A DNA stretch of 22,256 nt from IMG/VR virus record IMGVR_UViG_3300022602_000466, positions 1-22,256 of that record. One strand, given 5' to 3'. The notes below the pieces were generated by a model. The model did not search any database. It saw only the letters and a list, made by a program, of their open reading frames with translations, and was not told where the DNA came from. This DNA comes from a virus. Position numbers and translations under genes: made by a program. Below, in pieces: positions 1 through 5,320 of the stretch (position 1 is its first letter; each line of letters opens with the position of its first letter).

Positions 1-493
1 AGAAATTCGAATCCCATGATTGCTGGCCCCGAAGCTGGTCCACAAGCTGGCCCGCAAGCTGGCCCGCAAGCTGGTCCCCAAGCTGGCCCCAAAGCTGGTC
101 CCGAAGCTGGCCCCGAAGCTGGCCCCCAAGCTGGTCCCCAAGCTGGTCCCCAAGCTGGCCCCAAAGCTGGTCCCGAAGCTGGTCCCGAAGCTGGTCCCGA
201 AGCTGGTCCTCAAGCTGGTCCCGAAGCTGGCCCGCAAGCTGGCCCGCAAGCTGGCCCCCAAGCTGGCCCTCGTTCATTTTGAAAATACTGACAGCCAGCA
301 TGCACGCGGCGGGACTGTCAAAAATAAAAACCTTAGGGGCCGGCTTCCCGATCACCGCGTAAGCATCGGCCAGCGCTGATGTTAACGCTTCCCGGTTAAT
401 ACGCGACCCGCCGCAAGCCTTGTCTATATATTGCTGACGGAATACCGGCAAATAAGCTTCTTGCTCAGGGGTGAGTTTTTCAATCTTAGCCAT
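1..493 (-). CDS. DUF6745-like protein with xGQL/xDQL tetrapeptide repeats (3' end cut by window edge)
   Basis: Reading the minus strand from ATG at 493 gives an uninterrupted frame that runs off the left edge (about 164 residues visible). The N-terminus contains KLTPEQEAYLPVFRQQYI, then KPAPKVFIFDSP around residues 53-64. From about residue 75 a tetrapeptide array of the form (G/A/R/W/L/E)(G/D)QL repeats about 20 times with a perfect 12-bp DNA period. The order KLTPEQEA, then P.V...SP, then a long four-residue repeat matches my knowledge of DUF6745-type proteins, which are widespread and of unknown function. The opposite-strand Gly-Pro-Gln-Ala frames are shadows of the repeat. The ATG overlaps the stop of the upstream gene (TAATG), so translation is probably coupled. 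The C-terminal domain lies outside the window, so the family call is inference. Confidence 0.75.
   Translation of the reverse strand, partial: MAKIEKLTPEQEAYLPVFRQQYIDKACGGSRINREALTSALADAYAVIGKPAPKVFIFDSPAACMLAVSIFKMNEGQLGGQLAGQLAGQLRDQLEDQLRDQLRDQLRDQLWGQLGDQLGDQLGGQLRGQLRDQLWGQLGDQLAGQLAGQLVDQLRGQQSWDSNF
20..275. repeat. 12-bp tandem repeat array coding for tetrapeptides
   Basis: About 20 tandem copies of a 12-bp unit (plus-strand form AAGCTGGNCCNN) keep strict phase from about 20 to 275. On the minus strand each unit codes for one xGQL or xDQL tetrapeptide. Variation falls at the residue before G/D and at the G/D choice. The CAG CTT codons for Gln-Leu are almost invariant, which suggests recent expansion by slippage or unequal recombination. 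Confidence 0.95.
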
Positions 494-651
494 TACGCAG
501 CCCCTCCAATCACCAGTTCAGAAGGGAACGCAAGAGTCAAGAACAGCCGCGCGCTCTTGGCGTGGCGCGCTGCCTTGCGGCTCAACGCGTGGAACTTGGC
601 CTCTGGGGCGCGTGACTTGTCGCGCAGGGTGCTATGGCGGTTATGTGACAT
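493..651 (-). CDS. small basic protein, unknown function
   Basis: A 52-residue frame begins with MSHNRHSTLRDK and is rich in Arg, Lys, His and Ala through its middle (SRAPEAKFHALSRKAARHAKSA). It ends in a short hydrophobic tail (LFLTLAFPSELVIGGAA). ATG at 651 is chosen because GGAG lies 8 bases upstream; a longer TTG start at 681 would run into the conserved promoter leader. The stop overlaps the ATG of the next gene (TAATG), supporting a real coupled gene. It is the first gene behind promoter cassette 685-725. No family is recognised; the basic composition would fit nucleic-acid binding, but that is a guess. Confidence 0.6.
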   Translation of the reverse strand: MSHNRHSTLRDKSRAPEAKFHALSRKAARHAKSARLFLTLAFPSELVIGGAA

Positions 652-684
652 ATCATGTGCTCCGATTCGTTTTGCTGACAATTA

Positions 685-725
685 GAGATTAAGCGATTCG
701 CGGATAAATGCAAGGGCTAATTGCG
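685..725 (-). promoter_or_regulatory. conserved early promoter cassette, copy F
   Basis: The minus strand shows CGCAATTAGCCCTTGCA (dyad CGCAA/TTGCA), -35 TTGCAT (708-713), a spacer with GCGAATCG and -10-like TAATCT (686-691) at 16 bp spacing. A TTGTCAGCAA leader and CGAATCGGAG follow, leading into the gene starting at 651. This is one of six copies of the cassette in the window. Confidence 0.7.
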
Positions 726-742
726 CTAGGCTTTCACAATGA

Positions 743-1042
743 TTAGGCTGGCTTTGCACAAGCGGTCAGGGCAAGGCGAAGAACACGCATAGCATTTAAG
801 TGACGCTGCGAATGCGGGTATTCAGCCACCTTACGCGCCGCGCTAGGATAGCCGCTCGCTTCCAGAATTTTGGCCAGCAATAGCGCCACCTCGTCCACTG
901 GCGCTTTCTCGTGCTCGGCAACGTGTTTGGCGAGGGCGTCCAATGCGGGGGACGAACCATCGCCGACGTCGCTTGGGTGGTAGTTGTCGCCCGCCAACTC
1001 ACAAGCGCGAACCTTTGCCCAGTGCGGGATCTCATAGGTCAT
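743..1042 (-). CDS. hypothetical phage early protein
   Basis: This 99-residue soluble protein starts MTYEIPHWAKVRACELAG and ends LTACAKPA. It has an acidic, predicted-helical middle (ALAKHVAEHEKAPVDEVALLLAKILEASGY). No family is recognised. ATG at 1042 has the SD-like CGGAG inside the end of the upstream gene, 9 bases before the start, and only 4 bases separate the two genes. It is the last gene of the three-gene operon behind promoter cassette E, and its stop lies just upstream of cassette F. Confidence 0.8.
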   Translation of the reverse strand: MTYEIPHWAKVRACELAGDNYHPSDVGDGSSPALDALAKHVAEHEKAPVDEVALLLAKILEASGYPSAARKVAEYPHSQRHLNAMRVLRLALTACAKPA

Positions 1043-1046
1043 AATG

Positions 1047-1262
1047 CTAACTCCGATACGTTGCCCACAGTTGGGCGAGGATTGCGGCGATGGGGCGGCT
1101 AGGCGCTACTTCCTGCGCGTTGCTCAGATCCTCGCGGAATGTGTCGGCCTTGTCGCCTCTCAGCCGCAGCCCCTCGCGGGTGTGCGCGTGGCGCAAGCCT
1201 ACCCCGTCCGCGTAGTAGTCCACGAGCCAAGGGCCGAACTGCGTGGACAGGAAGGGCTTCAC
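1047..1262 (-). CDS. hypothetical phage early protein
   Basis: This is a 71-residue protein beginning GTG-AAG-CCC (MKPFLSTQFGPWLVDYYADG) with charged segments RLRGDKADTFREDL. The GTG start overlaps the TGA stop of the upstream gene (GTGA), a typical coupled arrangement. The DNA for its last residues carries TATCGGAG, which doubles as the ribosome binding site of the next gene. No domain is recognised. Confidence 0.75.
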   Translation of the reverse strand: MKPFLSTQFGPWLVDYYADGVGLRHAHTREGLRLRGDKADTFREDLSNAQEVAPSRPIAAILAQLWATYRS

Positions 1263-1654
1263 GCCAACACCCCCGCGCTAAGTTTGCGCCCTGCGTCAAT
1301 CGCGGCGCGTGTCAATTCAAGCGGGGCCTTATCGGGCTTCACGTCCGCCGCGTCTGCGATCAGGGCGAACCACTCAGGGCAAGCTTCTTGCCACGCCTTC
1401 GCCCACGCGATCAGGTCCGCGCGCTTCTCACCGATGCAGCGGCCCGCATGAACGCTCGCCACGCTCATGCCGCTGGCAACGTGCGCCACGGTCCAGCCGT
1501 CTGGCTTGCGGGCGCAAAGCGTGTCGCCTTCCCACCAGTGGACAGGACGATGGACGGCTAAGCAGCCTACCACAGTCGCCGGGGTACCAAACATGCCCGA
1601 AACGCGGGGGTAAGCATAGCGCTCGACAAATACTTTAATGGTCTGGCGTGTCAT
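1259..1654 (-). CDS. hypothetical phage early protein
   Basis: This 131-residue protein starts MTRQTIKVFVERYAYPRV. It contains a Trp-rich stretch VHWWEGDTLCARKPDGW, then a helical C-terminal half (ADLIAWAKAWQEACPEW ... APLELTRAAIDAGRKL). No signal peptide, membrane segment or known domain is seen. It is the first gene of the operon behind promoter cassette E; AGGA lies upstream of the ATG. Its stop overlaps the following GTG. Frame openness, promoter position and overlap make it a confident gene of unknown role. Confidence 0.8.
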   Translation of the reverse strand: MTRQTIKVFVERYAYPRVSGMFGTPATVVGCLAVHRPVHWWEGDTLCARKPDGWTVAHVASGMSVASVHAGRCIGEKRADLIAWAKAWQEACPEWFALIADAADVKPDKAPLELTRAAIDAGRKLSAGVLA

Positions 1655-1684
1655 GTTGATTCGATCCTATTTGCTGACAAGTAG

Positions 1685-1725
1685 ACCCTAGCCCGATTCG
1701 CTCAGCTATGCAAGCGGAAATTGCA
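1685..1725 (-). promoter_or_regulatory. conserved early promoter cassette, copy E
   Basis: The minus strand has TGCAATTTCCGCTTGCA (dyad TGCAA-N7-TTGCA), -35 TTGCAT (1708-1713), a 17-bp spacer containing GCGAATCGGG, and -10-like TAGGGT (1685-1690). TTGTCAGCAA follows. The leader then diverges (AGGATCGAATCAAC) before ATG at 1654. Confidence 0.7.
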
Positions 1726-1730
1726 GCTAG

Positions 1731-1823
1731 TTATTTAAACAAATCCTCAAAGCCCCTAGCGGCGTCGCTGCCGAGCCTGAAGCCAAACCCGCGCAGGATC
1801 GCGCGCAAGAGATACATAAGCAT
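1731..1823 (-). CDS. 30-residue small protein, unknown function
   Basis: ATG at 1823 opens a 30-codon frame MLMYLLRAILRGFGFRLG... ending GFEDLFK with TAA at 1731. GAGG lies 7 bases upstream, at the end of the preceding gene. The N-terminal half is hydrophobic and cationic and could form an amphipathic or membrane-associated helix. The start region AACATGCTTATG is a variant of the AAGCATGCTT element found elsewhere in the block. It is the last gene of operon D and sits just upstream of promoter cassette E. Function is unknown. Confidence 0.55.
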   Translation of the reverse strand: MLMYLLRAILRGFGFRLGSDAARGFEDLFK

Positions 1824-1826
1824 GTT

Positions 1827-2186
1827 TTAACCTCGTTGCTCTCGAAAAATGTCTAGTGCTTTTGCAAACATAGCAGGCTGCAAAACCGTTATTTGATGCA
1901 AGAGCAAATCCGCCGCGTCGTCTCCGCGTGAGGATAGAGGAGTCCCTATAGCGGCTATCTTGAAGTCTCGCCCCCACCTCCACACCTTGCGCAAGAATTG
2001 CTCGCTAGACAATCCCGTCATGGGCGACGTATGAAGGCGGGGCAGTTGATCAGCCACCCACCAATCTTCTGCTAGGCACGGCGTGGCCCCGTGCAACTCT
2101 GCATCGCCTAAGAGGGCCGGCAACCTGTCCGCAGTAAAGCGCACTAGCGAGTCTATTAAGGCGTCGTCTATAGATTCTTGCGCCAT
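1827..2186 (-). CDS. hypothetical phage early protein
   Basis: This 119-residue protein begins MAQESIDDALIDSLVRF and includes CLAEDWWVADQLPRLH and EQFLRKVWRWGRDFKIAAIG. It ends in a helical segment MFAKALDIFREQRG. It looks soluble, and no known domain is recognised. The start at 2186 has AGGAG 9-10 bases upstream. The preceding gap is only 26 bases and is filled by the palindrome AAAAGCATGCTTTT. Possible roles cannot be named from sequence. Confidence 0.8.
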   Translation of the reverse strand: MAQESIDDALIDSLVRFTADRLPALLGDAELHGATPCLAEDWWVADQLPRLHTSPMTGLSSEQFLRKVWRWGRDFKIAAIGTPLSSRGDDAADLLLHQITVLQPAMFAKALDIFREQRG

Positions 2187-2200
2187 TGTCTTAATCTCCT

Positions 2201-2214
2201 AAAAGCATGCTTTT
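2201..2214. promoter_or_regulatory. perfect 14-bp palindrome AAAAGCATGCTTTT in 5' leader
   Basis: The palindrome lies between the stop of the 2213-2638 gene and the SD of the 2186 gene. Related copies occur at 2888-2901, 2615-2628 (inside the start of the next gene) and 1818-1829. On the minus strand it contains ATGCTT, opening a 5-codon ORF (MLLGD) that ends 4 bases before the real start codon. Confidence 0.5.
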
Positions 2215-2638
2215 ATCCTTCAGGCAAATAGGCTTCGCCGCTGGCGATACACACGAGCGCCTTGCCTATGTCGGCAACGAGTGTGCGAGTTGAAGCGGCA
2301 AACCCCATGCACTTTTGCCTATGATACGGATTGACAGAGGCGCCGACTACCGCGCCAAACGCAGGGGAGAATCGGCGGTCGCTCTTAAATGTCACGTTCC
2401 ACGGCGTCAGGTAGCTGCCCGATGCATCAATCTTTATCGACACATAAGCCCCATCAGCGGCAATGCGGACGCAAAGCGCCTTAGGGTCGCAAGGGTAAGG
2501 CTCAATTGTGGCGCTTGCTCCTTCACGCTCCGCAAGGTCTTTCAGCATGGCCGCAATGGCTTGCCGATTAGCGGCGCGCTTCGTGCCGGGGTACTCGTGG
2601 CGCTCTACCGGCGTAAGCATGCTTTTATCTTGTGCCAC
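2213..2638 (-). CDS. hypothetical phage early protein
   Basis: This is a 141-residue protein from GTG at 2638 (MAQDKSMLTPVERHEYPGTK). A helical N-terminus (RQAIAAMLKDLAEREG) is followed by a beta-rich middle (CVRIAADGAYVSIKIDASG, LTPWNVTFKSDRR) and a helical end. The GTG is favoured because GGGGGA at the end of the upstream gene gives a suitable ribosome binding site. An internal ATG at codon 7 lies inside an AAGCATGCTT element and is an alternative start. No family is recognised. Confidence 0.75.
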   Translation of the reverse strand: MAQDKSMLTPVERHEYPGTKRAANRQAIAAMLKDLAEREGASATIEPYPCDPKALCVRIAADGAYVSIKIDASGSYLTPWNVTFKSDRRFSPAFGAVVGASVNPYHRQKCMGFAASTRTLVADIGKALVCIASGEAYLPEG

Positions 2639-2642
2639 TATC

Positions 2643-2873
2643 TCAATCCCCCTTGCGTGGCTGGGTGAAGCCGTGCGGGTATCCCGGCCCTTGCGTCGTG
2701 ATCGCGCAAGCCAAGCCGAACGACTGCGCGAAGTCCTCGCGCTCGATACTCTTTGCCACCTTGACCAAAGCCCGCGCCATCAGCCGCGCTTGTGCTGCGG
2801 TGAGGTAGGTTGTCTCACCGCCATTGCCTAGCCATACGGCTGCACAATCCCGGAACCTGTGAATCTGTGCCAT
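2643..2873 (-). CDS. hypothetical phage early protein
   Basis: This 76-residue protein starts MAQIHRFRDCAAVWLGNGGETTYLT and continues with helix AAQARLMARALVKVAKSIERED. The beta-strand start with a following helix reminds me of small phage proteins of unknown function, but I cannot name a family. AGAAGG precedes the ATG at 2873. It is followed 4 bases later by the next GTG, and its last codons supply that gene's SD sequence. Confidence 0.75.
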   Translation of the reverse strand: MAQIHRFRDCAAVWLGNGGETTYLTAAQARLMARALVKVAKSIEREDFAQSFGLACAITTQGPGYPHGFTQPRKGD

Positions 2874-2887
2874 CGTCTTAACCTTCT

Positions 2888-2901
2888 AAAAGCATGCTTT
2901 A
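2888..2901. promoter_or_regulatory. second AAAGCATGCTTT-type palindrome in 5' leader
   Basis: AAAAGCATGCTTTA differs from the 2201-2214 copy only at the last base. Reading leftward it is again placed just before the SD of the next gene (start 2873). It again contains ATGCTTTTA, opening a 5-codon ORF (MLLEG) that ends 4 bases before the start codon. Confidence 0.45.
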
Positions 2902-2909
2902 GCCACGCA

Positions 2910-3263
2910 TTACACTGCTTGAAAAACAGTGAATCCAGCTTCGCGCAACTGGCGCTCCCATGTGAATCCGCCATCCTGAATAAGCGCTTGGTAAAAGTCC
3001 AATTCAGAGTCAGAAGTCGCCGCCTGGATCGCGGTTTCCTTGATCGCGTTAGCGCAAGCCGCGCTCCGCTTGTCATAGCCGTAACCGCTTGCTTGTCCGC
3101 GCACCATCTCAGTGCCGAACCAATGAACATAGGCGTACAAGCGGCCAGCGCCATCGGCAGGAAACTTAAAGGCGATAGTGGCGACACGCTCCGCGCCTTG
3201 CATTACAACAAACGCCGAAACGCGGTTAAAAGCTGCGGCGTGCTGATCATAAACCTTGGTCAT
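2910..3263 (-). CDS. conserved small phage protein with SGYGYDK motif
   Basis: This 117-residue protein begins MTKVYDQHAAAFNRVSAFVV. It has a beta-rich first half (FVVMQGAERVATIAFKFPADGAGRLYAYVHWFG) followed by RGQASGYGYDKRSAACANAI. It ends in a helical, aromatic C-terminus (LDFYQALIQDGGFTWERQLREAGF). The strand-rich half followed by GYGYDK and a helix is a pattern I know from many small uncharacterised phage proteins. It is the first gene of the operon behind cassette D, and GGAG sits at the usual distance before ATG. Function is unknown. Confidence 0.8.
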   Translation of the reverse strand: MTKVYDQHAAAFNRVSAFVVMQGAERVATIAFKFPADGAGRLYAYVHWFGTEMVRGQASGYGYDKRSAACANAIKETAIQAATSDSELDFYQALIQDGGFTWERQLREAGFTVFQAV

Positions 3264-3295
3264 TGTCTTTACTCCGATTCGTTGCTGACAAGGGA

Positions 3296-3336
3296 TTAGT
3301 AACCCGATTCGCTTGACCTTGCAAGCACTAATTGCA
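3296..3336 (-). promoter_or_regulatory. conserved early promoter cassette, copy D
   Basis: The minus strand has TGCAATTAGTGCTTGCA dyad (3320-3336), -35 TTGCAA (3319-3324), a 17-bp spacer with GCGAATCGGG and -10-like TACTAA (3296-3301). The leader TTGTCAGCAA then CGAATCGGAG leads into ATG at 3263. Confidence 0.75.
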
Positions 3337-3338
3337 GT

Positions 3339-3587
3339 TTAATCTGTAACAGGTGGCCAAGCGCCTGAACCTAGGCGACTGTAAAGGGCTTTGCGCAACG
3401 AAACTTCACTTGTGCCCATACGCGCCGCCGCCTCTGCGATACTTAGCCCCTCGTCCCGGCAAGCCAAGATTGCACGGAAACGAATTTCCGCCTTAACGCT
3501 AATGGAAGCGTAATGTTTCGCGTAGTAGGGGTGTTTCATTTTGAGGCGTTCTCGCCTATACTTCGCCTTGTAGGTTTCCAGATTCAT
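3339..3587 (-). CDS. small helix-turn-helix DNA-binding protein
   Basis: This 82-residue protein has a basic N-terminus (YKAKYRRERLKMKHP). At about residues 44-68 it has a helix-turn-helix typical of transposase/resolvase-like or sigma-region-4-like folds (DEGLSIAEAAARMGTSEVSLRKAL). The ATG at 3587 has a strong AAGGAGG 8 bases upstream. It is the last gene of operon C, directly before the operator-like dyad of cassette D. It is the only clear helix-turn-helix protein in the leftward block, so it is a candidate regulator of the repeated dyads. That role is inference. Confidence 0.75.
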   Translation of the reverse strand: MNLETYKAKYRRERLKMKHPYYAKHYASISVKAEIRFRAILACRDEGLSIAEAAARMGTSEVSLRKALYSRLGSGAWPPVTD

Positions 3588-3599
3588 CGCCCTGCCTCC

Positions 3600-3797
3600 T
3601 TATCCCATTGCCTTCAGCTTCATAAAGCCGGCATTATAGCCCGCGCTCCAAGCCTCTAGGCAATCCGCGCGGCGGTATGGGTTAGGCTTGTGCTCCTGCC
3701 CATCAGCGGCTTGCAAGCCGGCCTTGACGCCTAGCCTGTAGGCGCGCGTGGTGGACGGATAGGCAAGCCAATGATTGATCACTGGCGGGCTAGTCAT
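3600..3797 (-). CDS. ribosome modulation factor (RMF/CrpP)-like small protein
   Basis: This 65-residue protein carries AYRLGVKAGLQAADG (residues 19-33) and PNPYRRADCLEAWSAGYNAG (38-57). The pattern A...G..AG...PY........W..G(Y/W)..A is the one seen in the RMF/CrpP family. In that family, RMF dimerises ribosomes in stationary phase and CrpP-like proteins occur on mobile elements. Length is near that of the family (about 55-70). Its ATG overlaps the TGA of the upstream gene (ATGA). A phage version might act on host ribosomes, but this is inference. The family match is judged by eye. Confidence 0.55.
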   Translation of the reverse strand: MTSPPVINHWLAYPSTTRAYRLGVKAGLQAADGQEHKPNPYRRADCLEAWSAGYNAGFMKLKAMG

Positions 3798-3997
3798 GCC
3801 GCCGCGCTCCGCATTGCACGCGCCTTGCGCGTTGCCTCAGAATAACCCGCTTCCATCATTGACAGGGCGGGGCGATAGTTAGGCGCCGTTCGGTCAATCC
3901 CTTGCATATCATAGAAGTAACGATTCGCGGCGGCTTGCCAGTCCCGCGCAGTCCAATCCGCACGATTGCCGCTAGGGAAAGGGAAGGGGTGAGTCAT
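3794..3997 (-). CDS. hypothetical small phage protein
   Basis: This is a 67-residue protein starting MTHPFPFPSGNRADWTARDW. A helical region follows (AAANRYFYDMQGIDRTAPNYRPALSMMEAGYSEATRKARAM). ATG at 3997 is chosen over a longer upstream start because GAGGAAG lies 8-9 bases before it and it overlaps the stop of the small gene upstream (ATGA). It also overlaps the next gene by ATGA, so it sits in a translationally coupled chain. No family is recognised. Confidence 0.7.
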   Translation of the reverse strand: MTHPFPFPSGNRADWTARDWQAAANRYFYDMQGIDRTAPNYRPALSMMEAGYSEATRKARAMRSAAA

Positions 3998-4125
3998 TGT
4001 GGCGCTTCCTCTTGAACGCGGCACGCTGCATCGGCGCCGCAAAGTGAATCCGTTTGGCCGGCGATTGTCACTAGCAGGCCAGCGACTAGCGCCAGTGCCG
4101 CTAGGGCGATGACTAGGCGAGTCAT
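3994..4125 (-). CDS. 43-residue membrane or exported small protein
   Basis: ATG at 4125 opens a 43-codon frame. It begins MTRLVIALAALALVAGLLV, a single hydrophobic segment (residues 4-22) behind one Arg. A short polar tail with two Cys (CGADAAC) follows, ending in EEAPQ. Both ends overlap neighbours by ATGA, which strongly supports translation even though the gene is below usual length limits. It could be a single-pass inner membrane protein or a cleaved secreted peptide. There is no lipobox Cys at the expected place. Function is unknown. Confidence 0.65.
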   Translation of the reverse strand: MTRLVIALAALALVAGLLVTIAGQTDSLCGADAACRVQEEAPQ

Positions 4126-4535
4126 GCCTTCGCATACCTAGCAGAGTATACGCCCGCCGGGGCGCGATTCAGCGCCTCTCGGCAATCGCGCGCCCACGTC
4201 GTGCTAGCGAGATATGTGCCTCTTGCGCCGTATAGGTCAATCTTGCGATAGTCGCGCTTGTCACCATAGGAATAGGGCAAAACATTGCGTTTTAGAAAGC
4301 GCTGCGCCGCGCTATAGCTTGACCAGAATCTAATATCGCCCGCTGTATTATGCAGCCAACCGTAATCGCAGCCAACAATAGCATACTTGACGCACATCGG
4401 ATTGACCGAGGCCGATTCGCTATCATCAGCGAAAGTCAAAAACTGCGAGTCTTGGCGCAAGAGGCATGCGACTACGCGCGGGCTTCCTTCGCGGGCGTTG
4501 ATAGTAGCGCGGCTTGTGTGAACCTTGATTGCCAT
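4122..4535 (-). CDS. hypothetical phage early protein
   Basis: This 137-residue protein starts MAIKVHTSRATINAREGSP. It contains YAIVGCDYGWLHNTAGDIRFWSSYSAAQRFLKR (about residues 51-83), a motif-rich stretch with Trp and Tyr, and ends with an aromatic, basic tail. It appears soluble; no named domain is recognised. It is the first gene of operon C, with CGGAG 9 bases before the ATG inside the conserved leader. Its stop overlaps the ATG of the next small membrane gene. Confidence 0.8.
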   Translation of the reverse strand: MAIKVHTSRATINAREGSPRVVACLLRQDSQFLTFADDSESASVNPMCVKYAIVGCDYGWLHNTAGDIRFWSSYSAAQRFLKRNVLPYSYGDKRDYRKIDLYGARGTYLASTTWARDCREALNRAPAGVYSARYAKA

Positions 4536-4567
4536 TTTCTTAACTCCGATTCGTTGCTGACAAATAG

Positions 4568-4608
4568 ATCTTAGCCCGATTCGCTTATCCTTGCAAGCGG
4601 TAATTGCG
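4568..4608 (-). promoter_or_regulatory. conserved early promoter cassette, copy C
   Basis: The minus strand has CGCAATTACCGCTTGCA (4592-4608), -35 TTGCAA (4591-4596), a 17-bp spacer with GCGAATCGGG and -10 TAAGAT (4568-4573), the best -10 of the set. The leader TTGTCAGCAACGAATCGGAG follows. Confidence 0.8.
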
Positions 4609-4610
4609 GA

Positions 4611-4802
4611 TTATTCCGGCACGTAATCGTGCCACATAATCTGAAGAGCACATTGCCCCGAATATCCGCAATTGCCCACGAGGGAGTCAAAACGCGAGTC
4701 CACCTCGTTTGCATCGTCGCCCGGCTGAAAATAGACGTCCTGCCCAGTTTCCATATTCGCAAGCGTTATGCCGCCTGTCCAGTCATGCGCCATTGTGATC
4801 AT
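4611..4802 (-). CDS. hypothetical small acidic protein
   Basis: This protein has 63 residues (or 60 if the internal ATG at codon 4, position 4793, is used). The sequence is MAHDWTGGITLANMETGQDVYFQPGDDANEVDSRFDSL followed by GNCGYSGQCALQIMWHDYVPE. It is acidic, with two Cys near the end. GAGAG lies 8 bases before the first ATG; the second ATG has the ACAATG context common in this block. It is the last gene of operon B, ending just before promoter cassette C. No family is recognised. Confidence 0.7.
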   Translation of the reverse strand: MITMAHDWTGGITLANMETGQDVYFQPGDDANEVDSRFDSLVGNCGYSGQCALQIMWHDYVPE

Positions 4803-4815
4803 GATTCCGACTCTC

Positions 4816-4920
4816 TTAAATCGCTATGCCTGAATCGCGCGCAACCTTTACAGCGTTAGCACGTATGGCCGACGCAGGGCGGTTGACGGCTTGTTTTCGC
4901 TCTTGCTGTGTGAATGTCAC
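4816..4920 (-). CDS. 34-residue small basic protein
   Basis: GTG at 4920 overlaps the TGA stop of the upstream gene (GTGA). It opens a 34-codon frame MTFTQQERKQAVNRPASA ... VKVARDSGIAI ending TAA. It fills what would otherwise be an unexplained gap between two genes of operon B, has no hydrophobic segment and is basic. It is supported by the overlap and spacing only. Confidence 0.5.
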   Translation of the reverse strand: MTFTQQERKQAVNRPASAIRANAVKVARDSGIAI

Positions 4921-5279
4921 AAGCTGGACTCCGTTTTATAGATTGCATCAAGCTCAGCACGCATTGCTTGCGTGTGCTTTGGGCTTATCCGCTGGCAAAT
5001 TTCCAGTTGCACGGGGGCGCCGTAAATATCGGGCCGGGCGGATGGAGAGTCGGTGTAAATGCCTGTCAATTCGCGCAATAGGCTTGCGAATTCATCGGGC
5101 CGGGCCGGGCGCGTTCCCCGATACCAATCGAATGACGCGTTCCCATGTTGCCCAACATGAGCGTAGCAAGTCATATAGCGGCCATTGCAATCGGCGGGGA
5201 TAGTTGGTAAAATTGCAGTAATATCCCCCTTAAATTGCCCTGATTTATTGGCGCGAAAGATTACGGGAAGTTTTTGCAT
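4917..5279 (-). CDS. conserved small phage protein
   Basis: This 120-residue protein starts MQKLPVIFRANKSGQFKGDITAILP. It then has CYAHVGQHGNASFDWYRGTRPARPDEFASLLRELTGIY. The run from the DITAILP strand to CYAHVGQHG, then a TRPA....F..LL.EL..IY helix, is a layout I have seen in uncharacterised proteins of many phages. The start at 5279 follows GAAGGATAGAGACA; the longer frame upstream would run through promoter cassette B and is rejected. It is the first gene of operon B, ending in a GTGA overlap. Role unknown. Confidence 0.8.
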   Translation of the reverse strand: MQKLPVIFRANKSGQFKGDITAILPTIPADCNGRYMTCYAHVGQHGNASFDWYRGTRPARPDEFASLLRELTGIYTDSPSARPDIYGAPVQLEICQRISPKHTQAMRAELDAIYKTESSL

Positions 5280-5320
5280 TGTCTCTATCCTTCTAAGTGA
5301 TTCGCTTATCTTGTGCCCCA

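Noticed and set aside
20-275. CRISPR array
   Set aside because: The unit is a 12-bp tandem repeat without spacers and codes in frame.
16-379. Plus-strand GPQAGPEA and KLAPKLV repeat ORFs
   Set aside because: They are shadows of the minus-strand tetrapeptide gene, which has an overlapping start, an N-terminal domain and family resemblance.
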